From Streptomyces sp. LS1784 (lineage in GTDB: Bacteria > Actinomycetota > Actinomycetes > Streptomycetales > Streptomycetaceae): a DNA stretch of 37,274 nucleotides. The stretch lies in the NCBI RefSeq assembly GCF_020103755.1, contig NZ_JAHSQD010000023.1, positions 1 to 37,274 on the forward strand, in the 5' to 3' direction. The first letter of the stretch is position 1. Every line of letters starts with the position of its first letter. The position numbers and the translations under genes were made by a program. Below are positions 6,576 to 13,796 of this stretch, in pieces. Under the pieces are notes generated by a model that was given only the letters and a program-made list of their open reading frames with translations, had not been told where the DNA came from and made no database searches.

Positions 6576-8512
6576 CCACCATGACCACCACCCACACCGA
6601 GACGACCCCGGTCATCCCGCTCCCGGCCCGCGCCGCCGCGGCCGTCACCGGGCTCGGCGCCCTCGCCACCGCCGCCTCCGCCGCCATGTCCTGGACCTGG
6701 ACCTCCGAGTTCCCCGGCGACCTCACGTACTACGGCTCCCCGGCCGGCCTCCAGTGGCTCGCCCTCGCCGCCGGCCTGCTCACCCTCGTCCTGCTGCTCG
6801 CCGGCCAGGGCGTCCCCGGCCTGCGCTGGGCCGCCCCCGCCCGCAGCAACAACGCCGTCCTGTACGCCGCCACCGGCGCCCTCGCCGTCGCCGTCTACGC
6901 GGTCGCCTCCATCTCCGCCGAACTCGGCGGCCTCGCCAACCTCGAACCCGGCGGCTGGGTACTCACCGCGGGCGGTCTGATCGCCGTCCTCGGCGCCCTC
7001 GGCCTGCCGCTCGACCGCCGCACCGCCGTCCCGCTGCGGATCCTCGACAAGCGCCTCTTCCTGCTCGTCCCGGTCGCCCCCGCCGCCTGGTTCGGTGCCC
7101 ACGCCATCCCCGAGGACAAGCCGGTCGCCCCGGTCATGACCGCCCTGGCCGGCGGCCTCGTCATCGCGGCCGGCGCCGTCCTGCTGCTCCAGCTCGGCCA
7201 CCTCGCCAACAGCGGGCTGCGGCTCGGCCGGATCGACCGCCCGCTGGCCACGCCGCGCGCGCTCCCCTCCTGGGTCGAGGTGCTGCTGATCGTCCTCGCC
7301 TTCGGGATCGGACTGTTCGCGATCACCTTCGGCATCGACACCGAGTACGGCGAACTCTTCACCGGCTACCTGCTGTTCGTCGCCCTCGCCGTCCCCGCCC
7401 TCGCCAAGTCCGGCCTGCTCGCCCGGCTGCGCGCGCTGACCGTCAAACACCGCCCGGTCACCACCGGCGCCGCCTTCGCCGCCGCCGCCGGCTTCCCGTT
7501 CACCCAGACCAGCGACCAGTACACCTCGGTCGCCACCAACATCCTGATCTTCGCCACCGTCGCCCTCGGCCTCAACATCGTCGTCGGCCTGGCCGGCCTG
7601 CTCGACCTCGGGTACGTCGCCTTCCTCGGCGTCGGCGCCTACGCCGCCGCCCTGGTCTCCGGCTCCCCCGCCTCGCCCATCCACGTCCAGTTCCCCTTCT
7701 GGGCCGCGATGCTCACCGGCGCGGTCGTCTCGATGATCTTCGGCGTCCTGATCGGCGCCCCCACCCTGCGGCTGCGCGGCGACTACCTCGCCATCGTCAC
7801 CCTCGGGTTCGGTGAGATCTTCCGCATCACCATGCTCAACCTCAACGGCACCACCGGCCCCAAGGTCACCAACGGCTCCAACGGCATCCCCCGCATCCCG
7901 GACCTCCAGATCTTCGGCTTCGACCTCGGCGACCCGCACACCGTCCTCGGCGTCGAACTCGGCCGCTTCTCCAACTACTACCTGCTGATGCTGCTGGTCA
8001 CCGCCCTCGTCGTGCTGGTCTTCGCCCGGGTCGGCAACTCCCGCATCGGCCGCGCCTGGGTCGCCATCCGCGAGGACGAGACCGCCGCCGAGGCCATGGG
8101 CATCAACGGCTTCCGGCTCAAGCTGCTCGCCTTCGCCCTCGGCGCCCTGCTGGCCGGCCTGGCCGGCACCGTCCAGGCCCACGTCAGCTACACCGTCACC
8201 CCCGACCAGTACACCTTCGCCGAAGCCCTCCCGCCGAACTCCGCCTTCCTGCTCGCCGCGGTCATCCTCGGCGGCATGGGCACCATCAGCGGCCCGCTGG
8301 CCGGCGCCACCCTGCTCTTCCTCATCCCGAAGAAGCTCGAATTCCTCGCCGACTACCAGCTCCTCGCCTTCGGCGCCGCCCTCATCGTGCTCATGCGGGT
8401 GCGTCCCGAGGGCCTCATCCCCAACCGGCGCCGGCAGCTGGAGTTCCACGAGGCCTCCGTCCCGGCCCAGGCCTCCGACGAGCCGACCGCACTCACCAAG
8501 GCAGGGGCGTGA
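6572..8512 (+). CDS. livM: Branched-chain amino acid ABC transporter permease LivM, with long N-terminal membrane extension
   Basis: The second permease subunit, 646 aa from GTG 6572 (overlapping the livH stop) or 643 aa from ATG 6581. The canonical LivM core starts only near residue 305 (ATNILIFATVALGLNIVVGLAGLLDLG) and carries the GDYLAIVTLGFGEIFRI motif and the coupling loop WVAIREDETAAEAMGINGFRLK. The preceding 300 residues hold several further hydrophobic segments absent from the short E. coli-type protein. The first is near 16-38, with more between about 60 and 290. Long LivM proteins are usual in Streptomyces as far as I recall; the role of the extension is unknown. The C-terminus is hydrophilic. 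Confidence 0.93.
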   Translation: MTTMTTTHTETTPVIPLPARAAAAVTGLGALATAASAAMSWTWTSEFPGDLTYYGSPAGLQWLALAAGLLTLVLLLAGQGVPGLRWAAPARSNNAVLYAATGALAVAVYAVASISAELGGLANLEPGGWVLTAGGLIAVLGALGLPLDRRTAVPLRILDKRLFLLVPVAPAAWFGAHAIPEDKPVAPVMTALAGGLVIAAGAVLLLQLGHLANSGLRLGRIDRPLATPRALPSWVEVLLIVLAFGIGLFAITFGIDTEYGELFTGYLLFVALAVPALAKSGLLARLRALTVKHRPVTTGAAFAAAAGFPFTQTSDQYTSVATNILIFATVALGLNIVVGLAGLLDLGYVAFLGVGAYAAALVSGSPASPIHVQFPFWAAMLTGAVVSMIFGVLIGAPTLRLRGDYLAIVTLGFGEIFRITMLNLNGTTGPKVTNGSNGIPRIPDLQIFGFDLGDPHTVLGVELGRFSNYYLLMLLVTALVVLVFARVGNSRIGRAWVAIREDETAAEAMGINGFRLKLLAFALGALLAGLAGTVQAHVSYTVTPDQYTFAEALPPNSAFLLAAVILGGMGTISGPLAGATLLFLIPKKLEFLADYQLLAFGAALIVLMRVRPEGLIPNRRRQLEFHEASVPAQASDEPTALTKAGA

Positions 8513-9330
8513 CCGACCCGATGACCACCACCGCCGCACCCCTGCTCGAAGTCACCGGCGTCACCATGCGCTTCGGCGGCCTCACCGCGGTCAACGACGT
8601 CTCGCTGACCGTCGGCGAGGGCGAGATCATCGGTCTGATCGGCCCCAACGGCGCCGGCAAGACCACCTTCTTCAACTGCCTCACCGGCCTGTACGTCCCC
8701 ACCGAGGGCGCCGTCCGCTTCCGCGACACCCTGCTGCCGCCCAAGCCCCACCTGGTCACCCAGGCCGGCATCGCCCGCACCTTCCAGAACATCCGGCTGT
8801 TCGCCAACATGACCGTCCTGGAGAACGTCCTGGTCGGCCGGCACACCCGCACCAAGGAGGGCATCTTCTCCGCCATCCTGCGCGGCCCCGGCTACCACCG
8901 CGCCGAGGCGCAGAGCCGCGAGAAGGCCATGGAACTCCTGGAGTTCACCGGCCTCGCCGAGAAGGCCGACCACCTCGCCCGCAACCTCCCGTACGGCGAG
9001 CAGCGCAAGCTGGAGATCGCCCGCGCACTGGCCTCCGAACCCGGCCTGCTGCTGCTCGACGAACCCACCGCCGGCATGAACCCCCAGGAGACCCGGGCCG
9101 CCGAGGAACTCGTCTTCGCGATCCGCGACAAGGGGATCTCCATCCTCGTCATCGAGCACGACATGCGCTTCATCTTCAACCTCTGCGACCGCACCGCGGT
9201 GCTCGTCCAGGGCCAGAAGATCGTCGAGGGCGACCGCGAGACCGTCCAGAACGACGAACGCGTCATCACCGCCTACCTGGGCGCCCCGCTCGAAGGCACT
9301 AACCCGGCTGTTACGGAGTCCGACCAGTGA
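8509..9330 (+). CDS. livG: Branched-chain amino acid ABC transporter ATP-binding protein LivG
   Basis: A 273-residue ATPase that powers the LivHM channel from the cytoplasmic face. Walker A is GPNGAGKTT (45-53), followed by the LivG-typical QAGIARTFQNIRLFANMTVLENVLVG. The signature is LPYGEQRKLEIARAL, Walker B is LLLLDEPTAGMNP, and the switch histidine is in VIEHDMRF. The GTG start at 8509 overlaps the livM stop by 4 nt (GTGA); a second start (ATG) lies four codons in. It is the usual LivG length, with the characteristic insertion between Walker A and the signature. Confidence 0.95.
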   Translation: MTDPMTTTAAPLLEVTGVTMRFGGLTAVNDVSLTVGEGEIIGLIGPNGAGKTTFFNCLTGLYVPTEGAVRFRDTLLPPKPHLVTQAGIARTFQNIRLFANMTVLENVLVGRHTRTKEGIFSAILRGPGYHRAEAQSREKAMELLEFTGLAEKADHLARNLPYGEQRKLEIARALASEPGLLLLDEPTAGMNPQETRAAEELVFAIRDKGISILVIEHDMRFIFNLCDRTAVLVQGQKIVEGDRETVQNDERVITAYLGAPLEGTNPAVTESDQ

Positions 9331-10043
9331 CCGCACTTCTCGAAGTTCAGGACCTCCGCGTCGCCTACGGCAAGATCGAGGCCGTCAAGGGCATCAGCTT
9401 CACCGTCGAACAGGGCGAGGTCACCACCCTCATCGGCACCAACGGCGCCGGCAAGACCACCACCCTGCGCACCCTGTCCGGCCTGCTCAAGCCCACCGCC
9501 GGACGGATCACCTTCGACGGCCAGGACCTCTCGACCGTCCCCGCCCACAAGATCGTCGCGCTCGGCCTCGCCCACTCCCCCGAGGGCCGGCACATCTTCC
9601 CCCGGATGACCATCGAGGAGAACCTCCTCCTCGGCGCCTTCCTGCGCACCGACGCGGCCGGCATCACGGCCGACGTCGAGCGGGCCTACGGCCTGTTCCC
9701 GATCCTCGGCGAACGCCGGCGGCAGGCGGCGGGCACGCTCTCCGGCGGCGAGCAGCAGATGCTCGCGATGGGCCGGGCGCTGATGTCCCAGCCCAAGCTG
9801 CTCATGCTGGACGAGCCCTCGATGGGCCTGTCCCCGCTGATGATGCAGAAGATCATGTCCACCATCGTGGAGCTGAAGGCGTCCGGTACGACCATCCTGC
9901 TGGTCGAGCAGAACGCCCAGGCGGCGCTGTCACTCTCCGACCGCGGCTACGTCATGGAGACCGGCCGCATCGTCCTCTCCGGGACGGGAGCCGACCTCCT
10001 GCACGACGAGTCGGTCCGCAAGGCCTACCTCGGCGAGGACTGA
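9327..10043 (+). CDS. livF: Branched-chain amino acid ABC transporter ATP-binding protein LivF
   Basis: A 238-residue ATPase, partner of LivG. Walker A is GTNGAGKTT (37-45), followed by LSPEGRHIF-like text (HSPEGRHIFPRMTIEENL) diagnostic of LivF. The signature is LSGGEQQMLAMGRAL, Walker B is LLMLDEPSMGLSP, and the switch region is LLVEQNAQAAL. It starts at GTG 9327 with a 4-nt overlap with livG, and it is the last gene of the operon. A 19-bp hairpin begins 9 nt after its stop. Confidence 0.95.
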   Translation: MTALLEVQDLRVAYGKIEAVKGISFTVEQGEVTTLIGTNGAGKTTTLRTLSGLLKPTAGRITFDGQDLSTVPAHKIVALGLAHSPEGRHIFPRMTIEENLLLGAFLRTDAAGITADVERAYGLFPILGERRRQAAGTLSGGEQQMLAMGRALMSQPKLLMLDEPSMGLSPLMMQKIMSTIVELKASGTTILLVEQNAQAALSLSDRGYVMETGRIVLSGTGADLLHDESVRKAYLGED

Positions 10044-10051
10044 CGCCTGTA

Positions 10052-10092
10052 CGCGAAGGGCCCGGCAGAAACGTTCTGCCGGGCCCTTCGCG
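10052..10092. terminator. Bidirectional terminator between livF and the ANTAR regulator
   Basis: CGCGAAGGGCCCGGCAGAA (10052-10070) and its perfect complement TTCTGCCGGGCCCTTCGCG (10074-10092) form a 19-bp stem with a 3-nt loop (ACG) between two convergent genes. It should end transcription from both sides. Confidence 0.9.
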
Positions 10093-10098
10093 CATGCC

Positions 10099-10755
10099 TT
10101 ATTCGGACTTGCCCTCTTCCGCCTTCTTGCGGTCCTGGGCCTCGCCCTCCTCGATGACCGCCTCGGCCACCGCCGCCATCGTCATCCGACGGTCCATCGA
10201 GGTCTTCTGGATCCACCGGAAGGCCGCCGGCTCGTTCAGCCCGAACTTGGTCTGGAGCACACTCTTCGCCCGGTCCACCAGCTTCCGGGTCTCCAGCCGC
10301 TGGCTGAGATCCCCGATCTCCTTCTCCAGCGCCCGCATCTCCGCGTACCGGGAGACCGCCATCTCGATCGCCGGCACCAGATCCGACTTCGAGAACGGCT
10401 TGACGATGTACGCCATCGCCCCGGCGTCGCGGGCCCGGTCCACCAGCTCCCGCTGCGAGAACGCCGTCAGCATCAGCACGGGGGCCAGGTGCTTCTCGTG
10501 GATCTGCTCGGCGGCCGAGAGCCCGTCCAGCACCGGCATCTTCACGTCGAAGATCGCCAGATCCGGCTTCAGCTCCTCCACGAGCCGCACCGCCGTCTCC
10601 CCGTCGCCGGCCTCACCGACGACGGTGTACCCCTCCTCCTCCAGCATCTCCTTCAGGTCGAGGCGGATCAGCGCCTCGTCCTCGGCAATCACAATCCGGG
10701 TGATCTGGGGCATATCGGTCTCAAGCGGCTGCGCCTGCTCGTCGGCGGTGCTCAC
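10099..10755 (-). CDS. pdtaR: Response regulator with C-terminal ANTAR RNA-binding domain (PdtaR-like)
   Basis: A 218-residue two-component output protein. The receiver domain (about 18-135) has the acidic pair E25-D26, phospho-acceptor D70 (LAIFDVKMPVLDG), T97 and K119 (YIVKPF). The C-terminal part (about 145-210) matches the ANTAR fold: an RLETRKLVDRAKSVLQTKFGL helix, then AFRWIQKTSMDRRMTMAAVAEAVI. ANTAR domains bind paired hexaloop hairpins in mRNA and cause antitermination, so this protein probably acts on RNA rather than DNA. The chosen GTG at 10755 has GGAG four bases upstream (AGGAGCCCCGTG); the frame stays open to 10785 but lacks a better site. The partner kinase is not in the window. 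Confidence 0.9.
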   Translation of the reverse strand: MSTADEQAQPLETDMPQITRIVIAEDEALIRLDLKEMLEEEGYTVVGEAGDGETAVRLVEELKPDLAIFDVKMPVLDGLSAAEQIHEKHLAPVLMLTAFSQRELVDRARDAGAMAYIVKPFSKSDLVPAIEMAVSRYAEMRALEKEIGDLSQRLETRKLVDRAKSVLQTKFGLNEPAAFRWIQKTSMDRRMTMAAVAEAVIEEGEAQDRKKAEEGKSE

Positions 10756-10851
10756 GGGGCTCCTAGTTCCGGCGGGGTACTGCATGCACGAGGGTACCTA
10801 GACACGGTATGTTTGAGACACGACGCCAAGGCAATCGCCTTCAAATCGTAG

Positions 10852-10926
10852 GCCCCGATAGCCCAATTGGCATGAGGCAATGGTCTCAAACACCATACAG
10901 TGTGGGTTCGAATCCCACTCGGGGCA
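10852..10926 (+). tRNA. tRNA with CAA anticodon (tRNA-Leu), class I body
   Basis: All arms fold by hand. The acceptor stem is 7 bp, GCCCCGA/TCGGGGC (10852-10858/10919-10925), with discriminator A73. The D-arm has a 3-bp stem and GG in its loop. The anticodon stem is ATGGT/ACCAT with loop CTCAAAC, giving anticodon CAA at 10887-10889, which reads UUG. The variable loop is only 5 nt (ACAGT). The T-arm is GTGGG-TTCGAAT-CCCAC. CCA is not fully encoded (ACCT). The anticodon is leucine, yet bacterial tRNA-Leu normally has a long class II variable arm; this one has none. Confidence 0.9.
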
Positions 10927-10973
10927 CCTTTCCTTCGATTCGAAGGTTTCAGTATTCGGTCCAACGGTTTTCA

Positions 10974-11017
10974 AAACTAGGGGATCTTCACTCGACCGAG
11001 TGAAGATCCCCTAGTTT
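10974..11017. terminator. 20-bp perfect hairpin between the tRNA and the LAGLIDADG gene
   Basis: AAACTAGGGGATCTTCACTC (10974-10993) and GAGTGAAGATCCCCTAGTTT (10998-11017) are perfectly complementary around a 4-nt loop. The A/T ends (AAAC...GTTT) give a short U-run on either strand, so it can serve as a bidirectional terminator. It would end the tRNA transcript and separates it from the downstream gene. Confidence 0.75.
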
Positions 11018-11056
11018 GCATGCGGACAACGGCCCCGAGCGGGCAATCTCGCCCAT

Positions 11057-11830
11057 GTGTACGACACCGCGACACGCCAGCGGGCATTGAAGCTCCACGC
11101 ATCCGGGCTGACCTTCAGCCAGGTCAGCCGTGCGACCGGTATCTCCCGATTCGCGATCCGCGACTGGGCGTCCGGCGCCGTACCCAGCCCACGCATGACG
11201 GCCGAACGCCCGATCCGCGACAACCGACTCGATCCCTCGCGCCCGCCTGCCGACTACGCTTACCTGCTCGGCCTCTACCTCGGCGATGGCTGCATCAGCG
11301 AGGGTCGCCGCCAGGTCTACGCCCTCCGCATCGCCTGCTGCGACACATGGCCCGGCCTCATCGGCGAGTGCGAGCGGGCAGTCTCCACCGTCATGCCGCA
11401 CAACAAGGTCAACCGGGTCCAGGCCCCCGGCTGCACGAGCGTCGTCAGCACCAGCAAGCACTGGCCCTGCCTCTTCCCCCAGCACGGCCCCGGCCCGAAG
11501 CGCCTGCGACAGATCGCCCTCGCACCCTGGCAGCAGGAGATCGTGGACACCCACCCCTGGGAGTTCTTACGCGGCCTGATCCACTCCGACGGCTGCCGCA
11601 TCACCAACTGGGCGACCCGCACGGTCGGCGGCGTCAAGAAGCGCTACGAGTACCCGCGTTACTTCTTCACCAACACCTCGACCGACATCGTCGGTCTCTT
11701 CACCGCCACCCTCGACGCCGTCGGCGTCCAGTGGAAGCACGCCTCCCGGTCCAACGGCGGCTTCAACATCTCCATCGCCCGCAAGGACTCCGTGGCCCTC
11801 ATGGACGCCCACATCGGGCCCAAGTACTGA
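11057..11830 (+). CDS. HTH protein with two LAGLIDADG-like motifs (homing-endonuclease-like)
   Basis: A 257-residue protein from GTG 11057; the ribosome-binding site is weak. Residues 5-40 form a helix-turn-helix of the Hin/transposase type (QRALKLHASGLTFSQVSRAT, then SRFAIRDW). Two LAGLIDADG-type helices follow: LLGLYLGDG (70-78, acidic D77) and FLRGLIHSDG (170-179, acidic D178), with about 100 residues between them. That is the spacing of a single-chain LAGLIDADG homing endonuclease or of its domesticated regulatory relatives. Both acidic residues are kept, so nuclease activity is possible but unproven. Codon 171, inside the second motif, is TTA (11567-11569), the rare codon read by the developmental tRNA bldA; codon 11 is TTG. 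No intein or intron context is seen; it sits directly beside a tRNA. Confidence 0.8.
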   Translation: MYDTATRQRALKLHASGLTFSQVSRATGISRFAIRDWASGAVPSPRMTAERPIRDNRLDPSRPPADYAYLLGLYLGDGCISEGRRQVYALRIACCDTWPGLIGECERAVSTVMPHNKVNRVQAPGCTSVVSTSKHWPCLFPQHGPGPKRLRQIALAPWQQEIVDTHPWEFLRGLIHSDGCRITNWATRTVGGVKKRYEYPRYFFTNTSTDIVGLFTATLDAVGVQWKHASRSNGGFNISIARKDSVALMDAHIGPKY

Positions 11831-11834
11831 CGGC

Positions 11835-11978
11835 TCAGGCGTCCTCGGGCTCCTCCTCCCCTTGCTGCTCCTCGCGTTCGAAGCGGGCCCTGGCGGCCTC
11901 GTAGGCCGCGCCGGCGCCGGGGCGGCTGAGGACCTCCTCGCGGAGGTCGCACCAGAGTGCGTGGTGGTGGTCGCTCAT
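11835..11978 (-). CDS. 47-residue ORF, similar to the N-terminus of HigA-type proteins
   Basis: The frame runs from ATG 11976-11978 to a TCA-complement stop at 11835, convergent with the LAGLIDADG gene (4 nt between the stops). The reading LREEVLSRPGAGAAYEAARARFE resembles the short leader segment that precedes the helix-turn-helix in many actinobacterial HigA-like antitoxins. Here the HTH is missing and the chain ends in an acidic tail (EREEQQGEEEPEDA). It may be a truncated antitoxin remnant or a genuine small protein. The ribosome-binding site is weak. It overlaps no other gene. Confidence 0.5.
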   Translation of the reverse strand: MSDHHHALWCDLREEVLSRPGAGAAYEAARARFEREEQQGEEEPEDA

Positions 11979-12006
11979 CCCACTGATTCTCACCCGGACC
12001 AGCGCG

Positions 12007-12040
12007 CGGGCGGCATCCCTCACACGGGGGATGCCGCCCG
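12007..12040 (-). terminator. Terminator of pyk
   Basis: CGGGCGGCATCCC (12007-12019) and GGGATGCCGCCCG (12028-12040) form a perfect 13-bp stem with an 8-nt loop, starting 12 nt after the pyk stop on the minus strand. Confidence 0.8.
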
Positions 12041-12052
12041 GTGGAATCCCAC

Positions 12053-13483
12053 TCAGACGTCCAGCGTCCCCACGTGGTGGACGCGGACGAGGTTGGTGGA
12101 GCCGGCCAGGCCGGGGGGCGAGCCCGCCGTGATGACGACGATGTCGCCCTTCTGGCAGCGGCCGAGCGAGAGCAGCGCCGCGTCGACCTGTTCGACCATC
12201 TGGTCCGTCGTCGGGGCGAACGGGCCGAGGAAGGTCTCCACGCCCCAGGTGAGGGCGAGTTGGCTGCGTACGGCCGGTTCGTAGGTGAAGGCGAGCACCG
12301 GAATCGGCGAGCGGTAGCGGGTCAGCCGGCGGGCGGTGTCGCCGGACTGGGTGAAGGCGACGAGGTACTTGGCGTGCAGGAAGTCGCCGATCTCGGCGGC
12401 CGCGCGGGCGACGGCGCCGCCCTGGGTCCGCGGCTTGCTGCCGGTGGTGAGCGGCGGGAGGCCCGCGGCGAGGATGTCGGTCTCGGCGGCCTCGACGATC
12501 CGGGCCATCGTCTTGACCGTCTCGACCGGGTACTTGCCCACCGAGGTCTCCCCGGAGAGCATCACCGCGTCCGTGCCGTCCAGGACGGCGTTGGCGACGT
12601 CGGAGGCCTCCGCGCGGGTCGGCCGGGAGGCGTTGATCATCGAGTCGAGCATCTGGGTCGCCACGATGACCGGCTTGGCGTTGCGGCGGGCCAGCTTGAT
12701 GGCGCGCTTCTGGACCAGCGGGACCTGTTCGAGGGGCATCTCCACGCCCAGGTCGCCGCGGGCCACCATGATCCCGTCGAAGGCGTCGACGACGGACTCC
12801 AGGTTCTCCACCGCCTGCGGCTTCTCGATCTTGGCGATCACCGGGACGTGGCGCCCCTCCTCCGCCATGATCCGGTGGACGTCCTCGATGTCCCGCCCGC
12901 TGCGGACGAACGAGAGCGCGATGAGGTCGGCCCCGGTCCGCAGCGCCCACCGCAGGTCGGCGACGTCCTTGTCGCCGAGTGCGGGGACGGAGACGGCGAT
13001 GCCGGGCAGGTTGAGGCCCTTGTGGTCGGAGACCAGGCCGCCCTCGATGACCAGGCACCGCACGTGCGGCCCGTCGACGGCGACGACCTCCAGGGTGACC
13101 CGGCCGTCGTCGACCAGGATGCGCTCACCGCGGGTGACGTCCCCGGCGAGCCCGGAATAGGTGGTTCCGCAGCGGTCCTTGTCCCCCACGACGCCCTTGT
13201 CGGTGGAGATGGTGAACTCGTCGCCGCGTTCGAGAAGTACCGGCCCGTGGGCGAAGGTGTCGAGCCGGATCTTCGGGCCTTGAAGGTCGACGAGGATGCC
13301 GACGCTGCGGCCGGTCTCGTCGGCGGCCTTGCGGACGCGGCGGTAGCGTTCCTCGTGCTCGGCGTGCGTGCCGTGGCTGAGGTTCAGTCGGGCGATGTCC
13401 ATCCCGGCGTCGACCAGGGACTTGATCTGGTCGTACGAGTCGGTGGCGGGCCCGAGGGTACAGACGATTTTTGCTCGGCGCAT
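12053..13483 (-). CDS. pyk: Pyruvate kinase
   Basis: Catalyses phosphoenolpyruvate + ADP to pyruvate + ATP, the last step of glycolysis. With the ATG at 13481-13483 (MRRAKIVCTLGPAT) it is 476 aa, the usual size; an upstream in-frame extension lacks family similarity. Core motifs seen: RLNLSHG near 33, VDLQGPKIR, and the substrate/metal segment IAKIEKPQAVENL with the catalytic lysine. VARGDLGVEMPLEQVP, ATQMLDSMI and TDAVMLSGETSVGKYPVE follow. The C-terminal allosteric domain is complete, ending HHVGTLDV. It is divergent from the SBP/VWA operon, sharing a 313-nt intergenic region. No strong ribosome-binding site precedes either candidate ATG. Confidence 0.96.
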   Translation of the reverse strand: MRRAKIVCTLGPATDSYDQIKSLVDAGMDIARLNLSHGTHAEHEERYRRVRKAADETGRSVGILVDLQGPKIRLDTFAHGPVLLERGDEFTISTDKGVVGDKDRCGTTYSGLAGDVTRGERILVDDGRVTLEVVAVDGPHVRCLVIEGGLVSDHKGLNLPGIAVSVPALGDKDVADLRWALRTGADLIALSFVRSGRDIEDVHRIMAEEGRHVPVIAKIEKPQAVENLESVVDAFDGIMVARGDLGVEMPLEQVPLVQKRAIKLARRNAKPVIVATQMLDSMINASRPTRAEASDVANAVLDGTDAVMLSGETSVGKYPVETVKTMARIVEAAETDILAAGLPPLTTGSKPRTQGGAVARAAAEIGDFLHAKYLVAFTQSGDTARRLTRYRSPIPVLAFTYEPAVRSQLALTWGVETFLGPFAPTTDQMVEQVDAALLSLGRCQKGDIVVITAGSPPGLAGSTNLVRVHHVGTLDV

Positions 13484-13664
13484 AGTGCTGAGACTAGGCA
13501 TTACCGGTGCGTAACCACGACGCGGGTCCGGACTGCGGGATGACCGTTGCCATAAGGCCAGTTGAACAATCTGACACATCCTCGGACCGCTGTGCGAGCG
13601 CCCCTCCCCACGCCCCTCCCGCACGCCCGCCGAGCCACCCGCCGATGCAATTCCGTGAAGGGGT

Positions 13665-13686
13665 GTTCACCCGCGGTTCACCGCCG
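13665..13686 (+). promoter_or_regulatory. PHO-box-like direct repeat, candidate PhoP site
   Basis: GTTCACCCGCG (13665-13675) is followed directly by GTTCACCGCCG (13676-13686). Two 11-bp units beginning GTTCAC in head-to-tail register match the known architecture of PhoP boxes in Streptomyces. A third, weak unit (CTTCCGCCACC) follows. The site lies 111 nt upstream of the SBP/VWA operon and about 180 nt upstream of pyk, so either could be the target. The rest of 13484-13796 shows no gene. Confidence 0.55.
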
Positions 13687-13796
13687 CTTCCGCCACCGCT
13701 CCCCGCCCGGCGGGACGCTCGTCACCCCCGGGTGGCTGCCCGGGCGCCCCGGGTGACCACCCGGACGAAGTAGCGGACGAGGGGGAGGCGTTCGGC

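Noticed and set aside
10801-10851. A second, degenerate tRNA before the tRNA-Leu(CAA) gene
   Set aside because: The similarity (AGGCAAT...CAAA and a reverse complement of the anticodon arm) does not form acceptor or T arms, so only a leader structure is proposed.
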